Part shown: piece after piece, positions 1 through 9,054 of the stretch | How positions within the stretch are numbered: the first letter of the stretch is position 1 | Layout of the letters: each line of letters begins with the position of its first letter | NCBI RefSeq assembly: GCF_000717275.1 | Contig: NZ_JNYV01000015.1 | Span: 62,001 to 126,000 of the forward strand | Length of the DNA: 64,000 nucleotides | Origin: Kitasatospora arboriphila | GTDB taxonomy: Bacteria; Actinomycetota; Actinomycetes; Mycobacteriales; Mycobacteriaceae | Direction: 5' to 3' | Notes under the pieces: generated by a model | Told to the model about the DNA's origin: nothing | Databases searched by the model: none | The model's input: the letters and a program-made list of their open reading frames with translations, nothing else | Position numbers and translations under genes: made by a program

Positions 1-741
1 GCCGTACTCGAACAGGATCACGCAGGTTGCGTGGTAGGCGTCGTCTTCGCGGCCAAGTTTGGCCAGCAGGTCGAGCAGCCATTCAGCGGTAGCTGGTTCT
101 TTGGCGAAGACATCAGTGCGTAGGCCGAAAGCAAATCCCAGCGCAGCCATGGGGTGTCGAAGCCGCAGGTTCTTTGCATCGCCGTAGGACTCTTCGATGC
201 GGTTGGGTGCGTTCTTCCCGTAGGAGGAGTCCATCCGTTTGGTGGAGATGAGAACCTCAGGGCCGGTCTGCCAGTCGGTCATAATGACATCGACTTGTTT
301 GAGGTAGTTCTTTCCTAGAATCGACGCGGACGACCCCGTGACGTTTTTGACGTTGCCCTTCTTGATCAACCGGTTACGCAGCTCTGCTTGCAGCGCGGTC
401 GGCAGAGCACCTTTGTCGAGGAGCCGTGCCACGGGGCCGGGGAGAATGCGCGGGTGAGATGCCCGCGGCCACACTGCGTCCTCGTCGAACCCGGCGCGGC
501 GAAGTTCGTAGGCACACCAGACGTCCAATGCAAGGGCAGGAACCCCCGACTGGGTGTCGGCAGCTAAATGCAGTGGTACCCCAAGCAACCGCTCGAGCGT
601 GGCGTAGTCCGGCTCGTACCGCAGTGTTCCGTCCGCCGCGGTCGCCCATGGTGATACGTACTGCCCTTCGGGGGCCGCGTCGGCGACGATCCGGTCGAAC
701 AGCACCCACGCGCGTTCTTTGGTCGATGGCTTAGCGGCCAC
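1..741 (-). CDS. Restriction endonuclease-like protein, partial (3' end outside window)
   Basis: The minus-strand frame opens with GTG at 741, inside the last codons of the upstream methyltransferase (11-nt overlap), and runs off the left edge after about 247 codons. It begins VAAKPSTKERAWVLFDRIVA. A central stretch, DVIMTDW followed by EVLISTKRMDSSYG, has the D...E-x-x-x-x-x-K pattern seen in PD-(D/E)XK nucleases, and the surroundings are basic. Tight coupling to an N6-adenine methyltransferase argues for the restriction partner of a type II-like system that keeps the plasmid by post-segregational killing or excludes foreign DNA. I do not recognise the family (it does not look like PstI/BsuBI). 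The nuclease call rests on context and one motif. Confidence 0.6.
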   Translation of the reverse strand, partial: MAAKPSTKERAWVLFDRIVADAAPEGQYVSPWATAADGTLRYEPDYATLERLLGVPLHLAADTQSGVPALALDVWCAYELRRAGFDEDAVWPRASHPRILPGPVARLLDKGALPTALQAELRNRLIKKGNVKNVTGSSASILGKNYLKQVDVIMTDWQTGPEVLISTKRMDSSYGKNAPNRIEESYGDAKNLRLRHPMAALGFAFGLRTDVFAKEPATAEWLLDLLAKLGREDDAYHATCVILFEYG

Positions 742-2443
742 TGCTGCCTCGCCCTGTCCGTCGGGCCGCGAGCTCGGCGCGCGCGCGGCGCACATGCTTG
801 ATCTGCGTCGCGCTGACTTTCCGTGAGTTGATGAGCAGCGCTGCGTCGACCAACTCGACAGCGCCGAGGAGGTTGCCGGACTTCAGTTCCAGGCCGACCC
901 GGGAACGTATTTTGCGGAGTGCAGGGGCTCGCCGGTGGACCAGCTCCGGTGCGGGCATGGCCCAGACGTCGGCTTCTTTGGGTTCGACTTTGAGGATGCC
1001 GCCTCCGTAGGAGCGGCCCACCATTTCGGCGTTGAGCACGGTGAGCGAGTTCAGGCTGGCAAGGGGAAGGAGCTCTTTCCCGAGCTCGCGGTGCTCGGGG
1101 CGCAGGTACACTCCGTGAACTGAGTTGAGGTGGTAGGCGTGCGCCTGGTTGGTTGTCAACCGCGGTGTGTCGGCGTTCATGCAGGTCAGCATCAGATCGG
1201 CCGGTTTGACTAGGGGTACTCGATACCAGGTTTTGCGGACGCGGCATTTGTACGCCTTGTCGACTCCGGTCTTCTCGCCAGCCTTGATGTACGCGCGTGC
1301 TTGGGCAGACGGGTTCTCACCGGGATAGAACAGGTACGTCGATTTCCCTTCTTTGCCTAAACGGGTGAGCATGGCGGTCGAAAGGACCAGACCTCGAAGG
1401 TGCGTCGATCCGGGTGGCGATAGACGAAGTAGTTCATCGCGCGGCAGATCCAGCCTGTCGACGTCATCTGGGGATAGCGTGAAGTAGTGATTCGCCCCGG
1501 TCACCATGCCCAGGGTCGTGTCGCCCCAGCTCTCGAGGTTGGTGAACTCTCCTCTTTCGATGAGACGTTGCAGCGGTTCAACGGCTTTCGCGGAAACTAG
1601 CGAGCCAGTCCACTTTCCGGCGGGATCTATTGGTGCCCATGGCTTGCCGGTTCCGAGCGATGCTAGGTCGGAGGCGTTCTTGGCTTGGCGGATCACCGCG
1701 TGATCGGTTGGCCCCTTGCGGTAACCATCGGCCAGCAGCAGGACGACGTCGGCCTCGGCCTCGGGAAAGATCTGTTCGTCGAAGAGCACTAGCTCGACGG
1801 AGGTGAAGTTGTCGAACAAGAATTGGCGTACCGGGGCGGCGTAGTTCACCGACAGCAGCTCGGCAGGCAGCACCAGTCCTAGGCGTCCGCCGTCGTTGAG
1901 GAACAGCGCCGAATGCACGGTGAACGCAGCCCAGCTCGACGCCAGCCCTGTCAGGGGGACGCCGGCGCGCAGGGCGGCGGCACGAGACCGCATGCGCGCG
2001 ACGCCGGACCAATCTTGATAGCGCACGTACGGCGGGTTGCCAATGACCGCGTCGTAGGACTGTTCGGGGTTGCTGAGGAAGAAGTCTGAAACCCGGATGT
2101 GGGCCTTGCCGCCGGCGTCGCGCACACGCTTGCGGCCTACGCGGGCGGAGTATTCGTGAATCTCGATGCCCTCGACGACCGGCACCGCCGCAGGATCGGG
2201 CGACATCTGTCGCAACCGGTTCACGGCCGCCACTAGGAACGCCGCGTCACCTGAGGACGGTTCCAACACCTTGTCGGTCGCCGAATTGATCGCCCACGTT
2301 GAGATGAACTGGGTGACCTCATCGGGAGTGAAGAACGCCCCCCGCGCCTTGCGGGCGCGAGGAGAATCGTCGGGGTGAAGAGCGGGAGTCAGTGGCGCCA
2401 CGTATACATCTTGTCCTACCCGCGCCCCAGACCAACGCGACAT
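731..2443 (-). CDS. Class I N6-adenine DNA methyltransferase of a restriction-modification system
   Basis: 570 aa. Methyltransferase motifs are in canonical order: motif X-like RKARGAFFTPDEV near residue 32, the SAM-binding motif I LEPSSGDAAFL near 61, and the catalytic motif IV NPPYVRYQDW near 136. The C-terminal part should hold target recognition. The length and the GAFFTP motif fit the Eco57I/TaqI-like gamma-type N6-adenine enzymes. It would methylate host DNA so that the coupled nuclease-like gene just downstream (overlapping by 11 nt) does not cut it. The start is the ATG at 2443. No other gene lies upstream before the divergent gene at 2662, so the promoter must sit in that 218-bp gap. 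Confidence 0.9.
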   Translation of the reverse strand: MSRWSGARVGQDVYVAPLTPALHPDDSPRARKARGAFFTPDEVTQFISTWAINSATDKVLEPSSGDAAFLVAAVNRLRQMSPDPAAVPVVEGIEIHEYSARVGRKRVRDAGGKAHIRVSDFFLSNPEQSYDAVIGNPPYVRYQDWSGVARMRSRAAALRAGVPLTGLASSWAAFTVHSALFLNDGGRLGLVLPAELLSVNYAAPVRQFLFDNFTSVELVLFDEQIFPEAEADVVLLLADGYRKGPTDHAVIRQAKNASDLASLGTGKPWAPIDPAGKWTGSLVSAKAVEPLQRLIERGEFTNLESWGDTTLGMVTGANHYFTLSPDDVDRLDLPRDELLRLSPPGSTHLRGLVLSTAMLTRLGKEGKSTYLFYPGENPSAQARAYIKAGEKTGVDKAYKCRVRKTWYRVPLVKPADLMLTCMNADTPRLTTNQAHAYHLNSVHGVYLRPEHRELGKELLPLASLNSLTVLNAEMVGRSYGGGILKVEPKEADVWAMPAPELVHRRAPALRKIRSRVGLELKSGNLLGAVELVDAALLINSRKVSATQIKHVRRARAELAARRTGRGSSGR

Positions 2444-2661
2444 GCTGCGGGTCGCCCTGGTGACCAGTACACGGCGACGAATGCGGGCGCCCCGCCTCTA
2501 TCGGTCGAGCATCCACCAGGACACAAGGCCCGATAGATGGCGCGCTAGTTCTGTCGGTAACAGTGTGTGGTGGGCGGACGATACCGTCTGCAATCTGCCC
2601 GTTGCGTGAACTATGGGCGCCGCAAATCGTAGGGGCCGTGGGCCAGAATGGGTGAACGCAC

Positions 2662-3165
2662 ATGGACAGCGACCCGCATGGTGACTATGACGAGCGGACT
2701 GACACTGTGTACGACGCGAACATCAACCGTTGGGTGCCTGCGGCTGTGTTCTATCACCACTACGGGATCCCGACCGGGACGGAATCAAGCGACCGGAACC
2801 CCCCGAGCCCTTCGCGTCGGCCTCGCGATATTTCGGCCATCGTTCTCGTAGCTCTACTGTTCGGAATTATTCTCGTTGCCGTCATCGCGCAAGCATCGGA
2901 GGACAAATCGTCCGGTGACCCGAACTTCACCACTCGCGAACAGCGCTATCTGGAGGTTCTCGAAACCCAGGACATCACCGGTGCCAGCGATGCGGGTCTG
3001 ATTGAGGATGGTTACGCAATCTGTGACTTCTTGGCCCAGGGGTATACCCCTGAGCAGATCGCGAAGGCTGGGGCGATTGACAGCAACATCGGACACGGTT
3101 CTGATTCTGTGGGTTACAGCGGCGCGCTCTCGGTCGTTGCCGCTGCCAACAGTTACCTGTGTTGA
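2662..3165 (+). CDS. Membrane-anchored DUF732-type protein
   Basis: 167 aa. A hydrophilic, proline-rich N-terminus (about 55 aa) precedes one membrane segment (AIVLVALLFGIILVAVIAQ, about residues 59-77). The exported C-terminal part contains the pattern YLEVLETQDITGASDAGLIEDGYAICDFL...GYT.., which matches the small helical DUF732 domain with two conserved Cys, common in mycobacteria. Function is unknown for the family. It stands alone, divergent from the methyltransferase gene, and is a useful pointer to a mycobacterial host. Confidence 0.8.
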   Translation: MDSDPHGDYDERTDTVYDANINRWVPAAVFYHHYGIPTGTESSDRNPPSPSRRPRDISAIVLVALLFGIILVAVIAQASEDKSSGDPNFTTREQRYLEVLETQDITGASDAGLIEDGYAICDFLAQGYTPEQIAKAGAIDSNIGHGSDSVGYSGALSVVAAANSYLC

Positions 3166-3315
3166 ACTAACCCACGGGTCCGCCTCCTCATTGAATCTGC
3201 CCCAGCCGGGCTTTCGTGTCGCCCTTTGGAAGTAACACTGCAGCGCCTGCGCGCTATAGCTGTGCAGGTGCATCGAAATCTAGAAGCAAGCACAAAGGAG
3301 TGAGATCAGCGCGGC

Positions 3316-4527
3316 ATGTCTATCCCCCCGTGGCAATCGCCGGCCGGCTGGTACCCCGACACCCAATCACCGCGACGTGAACGTTGGTGGGACGGGCAGC
3401 AGTGGACCCCACGCACCCGACGAGGCCCTGCCCAAAAACGAACTCTCTTCCTGCTTGCTATTGGCGTGACGGGCGTCCTCGTCGCCATTGTGGCCTTTGT
3501 GGCGTACACCCATACCCGAGCCCCCAACAACGAGCCGTGGGTCGGCTTCCCGCGTCAGCACGCTTGCGCGGCGATGACGCCAGCGCAGGACTTTCTCCGT
3601 GACATGCCCGGTTACACGCCTGGTGTTCCCGCCCGGTCTGTCCAGGCGCAGCGCGCCCTGATCGAGGATCTAGGTGAAAAGAAGGTACGAATCACAGTGA
3701 TTTTCGCTGGCGCGCCCAAGCCGGTGACTAAAGCTCTACTGCCCGGCCGAAACACCCGAACGCCAGAGCCGGGCTCCTGGGACTTTACGATCCAGTTGCT
3801 GCCGTACGGAATCAACAACCAGACAGCATCACCCATCAACTTTGATGACGGGGAAGACGCTCGCGGCCGGTATCAATGGGCAGGCGGCCAATACGACGGT
3901 CTCGACGGCCCTTCCCGCTACGTACCCGTCGATACGTGGCGCTTTGAAAACAACACCTTCTCCGTCACGGCGGACCTATCGGACTATTTCGACATCCCCG
4001 AGGGCGCCGCATTCAACCCCGACATTCGAGTGACACCACAACAATGGAACTCGCCGGCAACCGGGTACGAGGCAAACATCGACGACTATGTCGCCATGTT
4101 CTGGTACCCGTCATACCAGTGCACATCCAGCACTGGCGCGCCCCCCACCACAGCCGCCCAAACGACTCGATCACGAGCTACCACCGCCACCACGACACCA
4201 CAGCAGCAACACCCCGGGATGGACCAGCTCGGATTCCAAAACTCGCATGCTCGGTGCGACACCGACGATGAACCGGCCGTGACGGCCCGAACAGCACAGT
4301 CACAAGTAGTTATCTGCATCCGCAGCAACTCCACCTACTACTACCGCGGCGTCAGACTCAGCGACCAAGCCCCGAGCGAATACGACGGAGCTCAAACCAG
4401 CAACAACCGATCCTTCAACGTCACCAACGGCTCGGTCACCTACACCGTGTCCCCCACCGCACTGATCATTACCGAGTCTGGCACCGTCATCGCCAACGAA
4501 CCAATGATCGACTACCGAACCCGCTAG
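3316..4527 (+). CDS. DUF2510 membrane protein with large exported domain
   Basis: 403 aa. Residues 5-35 (PPWQSPAGWYPDTQS..RWWDGQQWTPRTR) form a DUF2510 motif, a short W-rich cytoplasmic module typical of actinobacterial membrane proteins. One transmembrane helix follows (FLLAIGVTGVLVAIVAFVAY, about 43-63), then about 340 exported residues with two Cys pairs and a Thr/Gln-rich linker near 270-300. The exported part has no fold I recognise. It begins after a short AAGGAG-like ribosome site upstream of 3316 and lies in the same direction as its DUF732 neighbour, so the two may be co-transcribed. Confidence 0.75.
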   Translation: MSIPPWQSPAGWYPDTQSPRRERWWDGQQWTPRTRRGPAQKRTLFLLAIGVTGVLVAIVAFVAYTHTRAPNNEPWVGFPRQHACAAMTPAQDFLRDMPGYTPGVPARSVQAQRALIEDLGEKKVRITVIFAGAPKPVTKALLPGRNTRTPEPGSWDFTIQLLPYGINNQTASPINFDDGEDARGRYQWAGGQYDGLDGPSRYVPVDTWRFENNTFSVTADLSDYFDIPEGAAFNPDIRVTPQQWNSPATGYEANIDDYVAMFWYPSYQCTSSTGAPPTTAAQTTRSRATTATTTPQQQHPGMDQLGFQNSHARCDTDDEPAVTARTAQSQVVICIRSNSTYYYRGVRLSDQAPSEYDGAQTSNNRSFNVTNGSVTYTVSPTALIITESGTVIANEPMIDYRTR

Positions 4528-4638
4528 TCCCTACGACAGCACCCGACCCGCGTATAAGGCATGCTCCCGGGCATGTTCGGCCCCGGCCATTAATTTCGTT
4601 CATGCCCACTCCAGCCCCGCCGAGGGAAGGATCAGAAG

Positions 4639-5133
4639 GTGTACCACCCTCAACCCCCAGGCGGGATCGGTTCAACATCCAAGAAGCACGTTCCCCGTGC
4701 GCTCATCTGGACCTTGGCGTCTCTGGGGGCCATTGCAGTAGTTCTCGCTGTGACAATTGTTGTAGTCGTCGCCACGAATAACAACAGTCACGAGGACGAC
4801 CAGCCTGCAACCGAATCCTGGTCGTCCGCTTTCTCGCTTGAGGATGCGCTCGCAGAGGTCTGCGTTCACGGGACCTATGTCGACGGCGAGGCCGCCTTCC
4901 TCAGGAACGCCAAAACCGCGGGTAACTGCCGAGGTGATGAATCATACATATAAGTTGGAACATATGACTCAGAGTATTTGCGCAGCAACGATATAACCGA
5001 CTACATCGGAAGCTATGCCGTCGCACAGAATCAGGAGTCGGATTCATACGCGCTGATCGCCACCAACTCGAACTCCCCCAGTACCGACATTGAGCCCCTT
5101 GCCGACATGGGCTGGACCATCACACGCAGATAG
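4639..5133 (+). pseudogene. Small membrane protein interrupted by an in-frame TAA
   Basis: A GTG start at 4639 follows a GAGGGAAGG ribosome site. The frame encodes a membrane segment (ALIWTLASLGAIAVVLAVTIVVVVA) and an exported domain, then hits TAA at 4951-4953 after 104 aa. The same frame then continues for 59 more sense codons (VGTYDSEYLRSNDITDYIGS...) to a TAG at 5131. The total of 495 nt is exactly 165 codons, and the composition after the stop is as protein-like as before it. The simplest reading is a recent nonsense mutation in a roughly 164-aa gene, or a base-call error. Its layout resembles the DUF732-type neighbours (one helix, small exported domain). Confidence 0.65.
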
Positions 5134-5255
5134 CGTATTGGACGCCTCGTGTGCTCCGACCGAGGTGGCTCCAGGCTGATCCTCTCGGTTTAAGATCGGC
5201 GGGGCGGCACCGCGGGGCGTCGGTTACTTCAAGTCCCGCCCAGTAGGCTGTCGGA

Positions 5256-5771
5256 TCAGCCCGGAGCTACCGTTCGAGCACCATCGACGCATCCTTTGAC
5301 GAAGTCTTCGGTGTCAAACTGCTCGTATTCCTCGTAGCGACCGAAGCTCTCGCAAGCATCGCGAAGTATCGAGTTGCTTAGAGGGTCTGCTGAGACCATG
5401 CTGAACTGCCGCGCGTACCGAGCGCCGAGCTCTGCGCCAGCGTCGTAGGATGGCCCATCTTGGCGACTGCTGAGGGAGACAGCAACCGCGACGATCACTG
5501 CGACGACCACGGCGATAGCGATACTCACTATGAGTTTCCTGCTACCGTGTGCGCCCTGCGGTTGCCGCGGGGGCGTCGCTGTCCAGGCCCCTGGTGGCGG
5601 CGGGGTTGCAGCGCCAATCCGCTCGATCGACTGAACGGTTTGAATATCAGGCCGCTCCACGCGCAGCTGGGCGAGGATTCGTTCTGGTGATACCGGCTCC
5701 ACGATTTGCATGTTCCATGTTTGCTGGAGACCAGATGCCGCCAGATACGTGATGCGGACCTGTTGTGGCAA
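5256..5771 (-). CDS. Single-pass membrane protein of unknown function
   Basis: 171 aa. The cytoplasmic N-terminus (MPQQVRITYLAASGLQQTW...ILAQLRVERPDIQTVQSIERIG) looks like a small folded domain. A Pro-rich linker and one membrane helix (LIVSIAIAVVVAVIVAVAVSL, about 79-99) follow. The exported tail has two Cys (DACESFGRYEEYEQFDTEDFVKGCVDGA), resembling the small two-Cys exported domains of the DUF732 kind in neighbouring genes, although I cannot assign it firmly. It is transcribed opposite to the broken gene at 4639-5133. Confidence 0.65.
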   Translation of the reverse strand: MPQQVRITYLAASGLQQTWNMQIVEPVSPERILAQLRVERPDIQTVQSIERIGAATPPPPGAWTATPPRQPQGAHGSRKLIVSIAIAVVVAVIVAVAVSLSSRQDGPSYDAGAELGARYARQFSMVSADPLSNSILRDACESFGRYEEYEQFDTEDFVKGCVDGARTVAPG

Positions 5772-5882
5772 CTGAGCCCCCGTTCGCAGATCGCCGGTGC
5801 ATGCCAGCGCGACACCACCTACAGGTAGCTTGCCCTAACTAAAGAGAAGACTACGACGCATAGACCTTGCCACGAATCCCGA

Positions 5883-6167
5883 GTGATCAGACCCCGCCAC
5901 GCTGAACCAGCGTCAACTGCTGGGGTCAAGCGAATGGATCTGAAGCCGAATATGTTGTCCTGCCAGGTAAGTTCGCTGGGGGCCCAGCTGATCGCTCTAG
6001 CGATGACCTGCGCCGCCCACGAGGCCAACCTGCCCGAAGACTCCTGGCGCAGTGGCCACGAGTACTTCCGCAGCATCGGCGAAGCACGCACCCGCTACCT
6101 ACAGTTCCTCACGGAGGCCTTCGGGTACGTCCTTGCTGACATCGAAAGGGTGTCGTCGGGGACATGA
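5883..6167 (+). CDS. Small hypothetical protein
   Basis: The reading frame opens with GTG at 5883 (94 aa). An ATG at 5937 would give a 76-aa product starting MDLKPNMLSCQVSS. The sequence is mostly helical (SSLGAQLIALAMTCAAHEAN...HEYFRSIGEARTRYLQFLTEAFGYVLADIERVS) with high GC at third positions, which supports coding. There is no recognised domain. A strong hairpin lies 35 bases after its stop, consistent with a genuine transcription unit. The weak point is the lack of a clear ribosome site for either start. Confidence 0.5.
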   Translation: MIRPRHAEPASTAGVKRMDLKPNMLSCQVSSLGAQLIALAMTCAAHEANLPEDSWRSGHEYFRSIGEARTRYLQFLTEAFGYVLADIERVSSGT

Positions 6168-6201
6168 ACTCCGACGAAATCGACATCAGCTAAAGCCAAT
6201 C

Positions 6202-6235
6202 GGAGCGGGACAGGCGAGACAACCTGTCCCGCTCC
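6202..6235. terminator. Perfect 13-bp stem hairpin, probable terminator
   Basis: GGAGCGGGACAGG (6202-6214) pairs perfectly with CCTGTCCCGCTCC (6223-6235) across an 8-nt loop. It lies just after the small gene ending at 6167. There is no T-run, as is common for actinobacterial terminators. The rest of the gap to 6577 contains another GC-rich inverted repeat near 6410-6424 (CCGGGC/GCCCCGG), but I see no gene in it. Confidence 0.6.
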
Positions 6236-6577
6236 AACCGCCGCAGGCGTTTGAGATAGGCAGTGTCGGAGCGTCCTGCTAGCGTGCTCACCGAGAGCCT
6301 GGCCAACCGAGGACCATTCCCCCGGTCCCGACACGTTTCTCCCCTGGTTGTGTCGTTGGCCAGGCTTCTCGTCCCCCACCCCCTCAGCATCTATCGGACC
6401 TGGCGGTCCGGGCTTCGCCCCGGTGGTCACCACAGGGCGCGCCTTCTCATGGTGGCTGGCCGGGGCCCCGACCTGTCAACCACGCCCAAACGGTGTCGCC
6501 CGTTCTCGGCTGCGCTTTAGCCCACCCCGGCCAGCCCGGGGCAACGGCGTCAACGCGACCAACCGATAGGCCACATC

Positions 6578-6890
6578 ATGTCCATAACCAGCAATACTCA
6601 CGAGATCCTCGAACAGGCACGCCAAGCCATCCGCGATGCCGTCGCTGCAGCCAACGGCTCGGACCGGCAACGATCGGCCGCTCACCACGCCGAGAGCCTG
6701 GCCATACCATCATCCTGGACCCGGCCGCCACCGCCGCCCAGCAAGAGCGGGCCCGGTACTACCTCGAAGAAGCCATCGGCATCCAAAACCTCACCGGGCC
6801 ACTCAACGGTGGCCCGCCGGCATCACTTGCCAGCACACCCCGCCCACGAGGCGAAGACGACAGCAACCAAACCGAAAGGACCAAACATGA
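6578..6890 (+). pseudogene. Frameshifted small hypothetical gene
   Basis: The frame from ATG 6578 starts like a real helical protein (MSITSNTHEILEQARQAIRD...HHAESLA) up to about 6710. It then becomes Pro/Ser-rich noise, while the next frame picks up TIILDPAATAAQQERARYYL, EEAIGIQNLTGP with good codon bias. The coding signal therefore changes frame near 6706-6716 (context CTGGCCATACC). A third frame supplies a TGA at 6888-6890 overlapping the next start. No domain is recognised. The gene is degenerate or contains sequencing indels. Confidence 0.5.
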
Positions 6891-7096
6891 ACGTCTACAA
6901 CACCATCGACAACATCACGTGCGGACCGCTGACCATCACGGTGCTGGCCTAGTGCCACCGAGCGGGGCTCGTCGATGCCGGGATGGCCGACGGATCGATC
7001 CCCACAGCTAAGCCATACGTGAGCCCCACCAAGACCTCCCACGGTCGAGTTGTTTCCCGAACGATCGGCTCCTGGCGACTCGAGATAACTCCCTAA
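6887..7096 (+). pseudogene. Small ORF with in-frame TAG
   Basis: ATG at 6887 follows a CGAAAGGA ribosome site and gives MNVYNTIDNITCGPLTITVLA, then TAG at 6950-6952. The same frame then continues (CHRAGLVDAGMADGSIPTAK...GSWRLEIT) to TAA at 7094-7096. The whole span is exactly 70 codons. Continuation of protein-like sequence after the stop suggests an interrupted gene of about 68 codons rather than a 21-aa peptide. Function is unknown. Confidence 0.45.
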
Positions 7097-7105
7097 CACC
7101 CCGCC

Positions 7106-8266
7106 CTACGCCGGGTTGGGGTTGTACCTATAGCGTTGCACCGCGTCGCTTCCCGAAACGAATACATTGCCGTCTGCAGAAGCGGCGATATACTTGGACC
7201 CGGTGATGTCTGGGGGAAAGTCTTCCTCTGACAGCTCTGCGAACAGGCCTAGTTCGGTAGAGCCGCTTTGTATAATGCTTAACTCGAGGCTTGCGTTCAC
7301 AACAAACGTATTACCCGATCCGTCTACGGCAAGCTCACCGCTTTCGCTACCAACAGGGACCGCAGCAATCTCTGCTCCCGTACCCGCATCGAGGATGCGG
7401 ACCGTCGAAATCGAGTAGGCGTACAGCCGGTTGTCAACGGAGTTGTAGACTAAGCTTGAGACATCCCCGCTGACATTGGCCTCATATAGCTTCGAACCAT
7501 CCGGGGCTGCGCGGTATATGACTTCATCAATTGAGTAAAAGATATCACCATTGGTGCTATTTCCTACGATATTTTGTATCGCGTTCGTCCCGTTGGGAGC
7601 TACTGGCGCATACGCGTCGATGTAATCGTCCCCCCCGTCGAAGATCTTGAAGCACGGCTGATCGCTGGCCGTCTGGCCAGCCAGATAGACGTTCGCTGTG
7701 GTGGCGTTGACGCCAACATGGGCCCCCGGAAAACAAGGGCCGTCATTCGTTGAAAAGTCCGACCAAAATTCTCCGGTATCAACCTTGTACCCAATAAGGT
7801 GGTCTGGATTCAAGCTATTCAGCCAAATAATTCCGCTTTCCGGATTAAGCGCGGAACTGATTGCATTCCCGGAATCGGACGATAAAGACCCAACTACTGG
7901 CGGTTCGGACTTGAGGTCGACGGTCATAGTCACAGGACCGTAGTCATTCGGGGCGAAAAGCAATTTTGCTTGGTCGTCAAACAAAAGTCCGGTAGCAGGT
8001 CCGGTAAGGAGCGGTGCGAGCTTCTCTACCTCCCAATCCTTCGATTCGCTGGGTCCAGAAGATGTTCCGCTACCCGAGTTTCCGCAACTCACTCCAGCTA
8101 CCAGCACTAATGCTATCGCGACCTTGAGGACGGCGTTAGACGAAATTGCCGCTCTGTTAGCGGGCGCTCCGTGCCGGGCTTGATCTGAGAAAGGGTGCAG
8201 TAATGCTCGCTTTCCGATTCGGACTGGTGATCGAACCGCAACCGCAAGTGACAGTGGACGTTTCAT
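7106..8266 (-). CDS. Putative lipoprotein with beta-propeller-like repeats
   Basis: 386 aa from the ATG at 8266, chosen because GAGGAG sits 4 nt upstream (8271-8276). A longer in-frame extension to 8422 lacks such a site. A hydrophobic stretch (VLKVAIALVLVAGVSC, ending at Cys about residue 61) followed by a Gly/Ser-rich linker looks like a lipoprotein signal, although it lies unusually far from the start. The remainder has repeated short beta units (NDYGPVTMTVDLKSEPPVVG; YKVDTGEFWS; RILDAGTGAEIAAVPVG; VDGSGNTFVVN) typical of YVTN/NHL-like propeller proteins. It probably acts outside the membrane as a binding protein. Partner unknown. Confidence 0.65.
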   Translation of the reverse strand: MKRPLSLAVAVRSPVRIGKRALLHPFSDQARHGAPANRAAISSNAVLKVAIALVLVAGVSCGNSGSGTSSGPSESKDWEVEKLAPLLTGPATGLLFDDQAKLLFAPNDYGPVTMTVDLKSEPPVVGSLSSDSGNAISSALNPESGIIWLNSLNPDHLIGYKVDTGEFWSDFSTNDGPCFPGAHVGVNATTANVYLAGQTASDQPCFKIFDGGDDYIDAYAPVAPNGTNAIQNIVGNSTNGDIFYSIDEVIYRAAPDGSKLYEANVSGDVSSLVYNSVDNRLYAYSISTVRILDAGTGAEIAAVPVGSESGELAVDGSGNTFVVNASLELSIIQSGSTELGLFAELSEEDFPPDITGSKYIAASADGNVFVSGSDAVQRYRYNPNPA

Positions 8267-8660
8267 CGATCTCCTCAAGTCTGGGTAATAAGGCCCGACT
8301 GTATCGTGGTTTCGAGGAAACCAGCCCAGTTCTAGGTGTAGATCGAACGTGCGAATACTCAAGGGCTGCCGCGACACCGGATCCTCCCGGGCCAGCGCAG
8401 CTCCCGCACAGCTAGCTTCCAACTCGGTTGCGCGGGAGCCAACTCTGAATGATGGCCGGTCGCCCGCCGTGGTGGTCGGTCGGGCTTTGTTATGCCCGCT
8501 GCGCGGTCACCTGAAGCGACCGGCCCTGGCGGGCTGGCCAGTGGTGTCCCAGTGGGGATCGATCCCATTCCCTCATAGGCCGATTCTTTCCACGGCCCGG
8601 CGCGGCGGAGATGGGGTTCTGTTCTTGGCCCCACCGCATCTGACGCGAGGAGCCGCCATC
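8267..8660. other. Divergent intergenic region
   Basis: This is the 394-bp gap between the lipoprotein gene (minus) and the zinc-finger gene (plus). A weak inverted repeat (CGGGC ... GCCCG near 8483-8500) is the only structure seen. Open frames crossing it lack ribosome sites and read as arginine-rich shadows. I see no gene here. Confidence 0.4.
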
Positions 8661-9014
8661 ATGACCCACGACACTGCCACCGCACTCGAGCTGTTCGCCC
8701 GGTGCGTGCTGCCCGGCTGCGCGAACCCGGTCGCTGAGCAACGCCACCCATACCCCGACTGCGAGCGGGCCTGCGCCGGTTTCCTGCGTAGCACCGCCCG
8801 CGCACCCCTGGGCGCCGAGGACCAGGCCGCACGAGACGAGCAGGTACGCGCCGCCCAGCGTGCGAACGCCGACCTCACCCGAGCCATCGCAGCTGCCGAT
8901 CCCACCGCACGCATAACCCGCGCCAACCAGCGGTGCTGGATGTGTGAACAACGACGGCTGTGCACTCGCGTCAGCGGCCAATGGGAATGCCGCGACTGCC
9001 AAACCATCACCTGA
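8661..9014 (+). CDS. Small Cys-rich (zinc-ribbon-like) protein
   Basis: 117 aa from the ATG at 8661, preceded by GCGAGGAG. Two Cys clusters are visible: CVLPGCANPVAEQRHPYPDCERAC near the N-terminus and CWMCEQRRLC...WECRDC at the C-terminus. The second has the CxxC...CxxC spacing of a zinc ribbon. The helical middle (DQAARDEQVRAAQRANADLTRAI) could dimerise. Such small zinc proteins are frequent in actinobacterial plasmid and phage backbones, often with nucleic-acid roles, but the specific role is unknown. Confidence 0.7.
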   Translation: MTHDTATALELFARCVLPGCANPVAEQRHPYPDCERACAGFLRSTARAPLGAEDQAARDEQVRAAQRANADLTRAIAAADPTARITRANQRCWMCEQRRLCTRVSGQWECRDCQTIT

Positions 9015-9054
9015 TCAGTCACAACCAATTCGCCGCTCACAAAGGAGACCGCCG

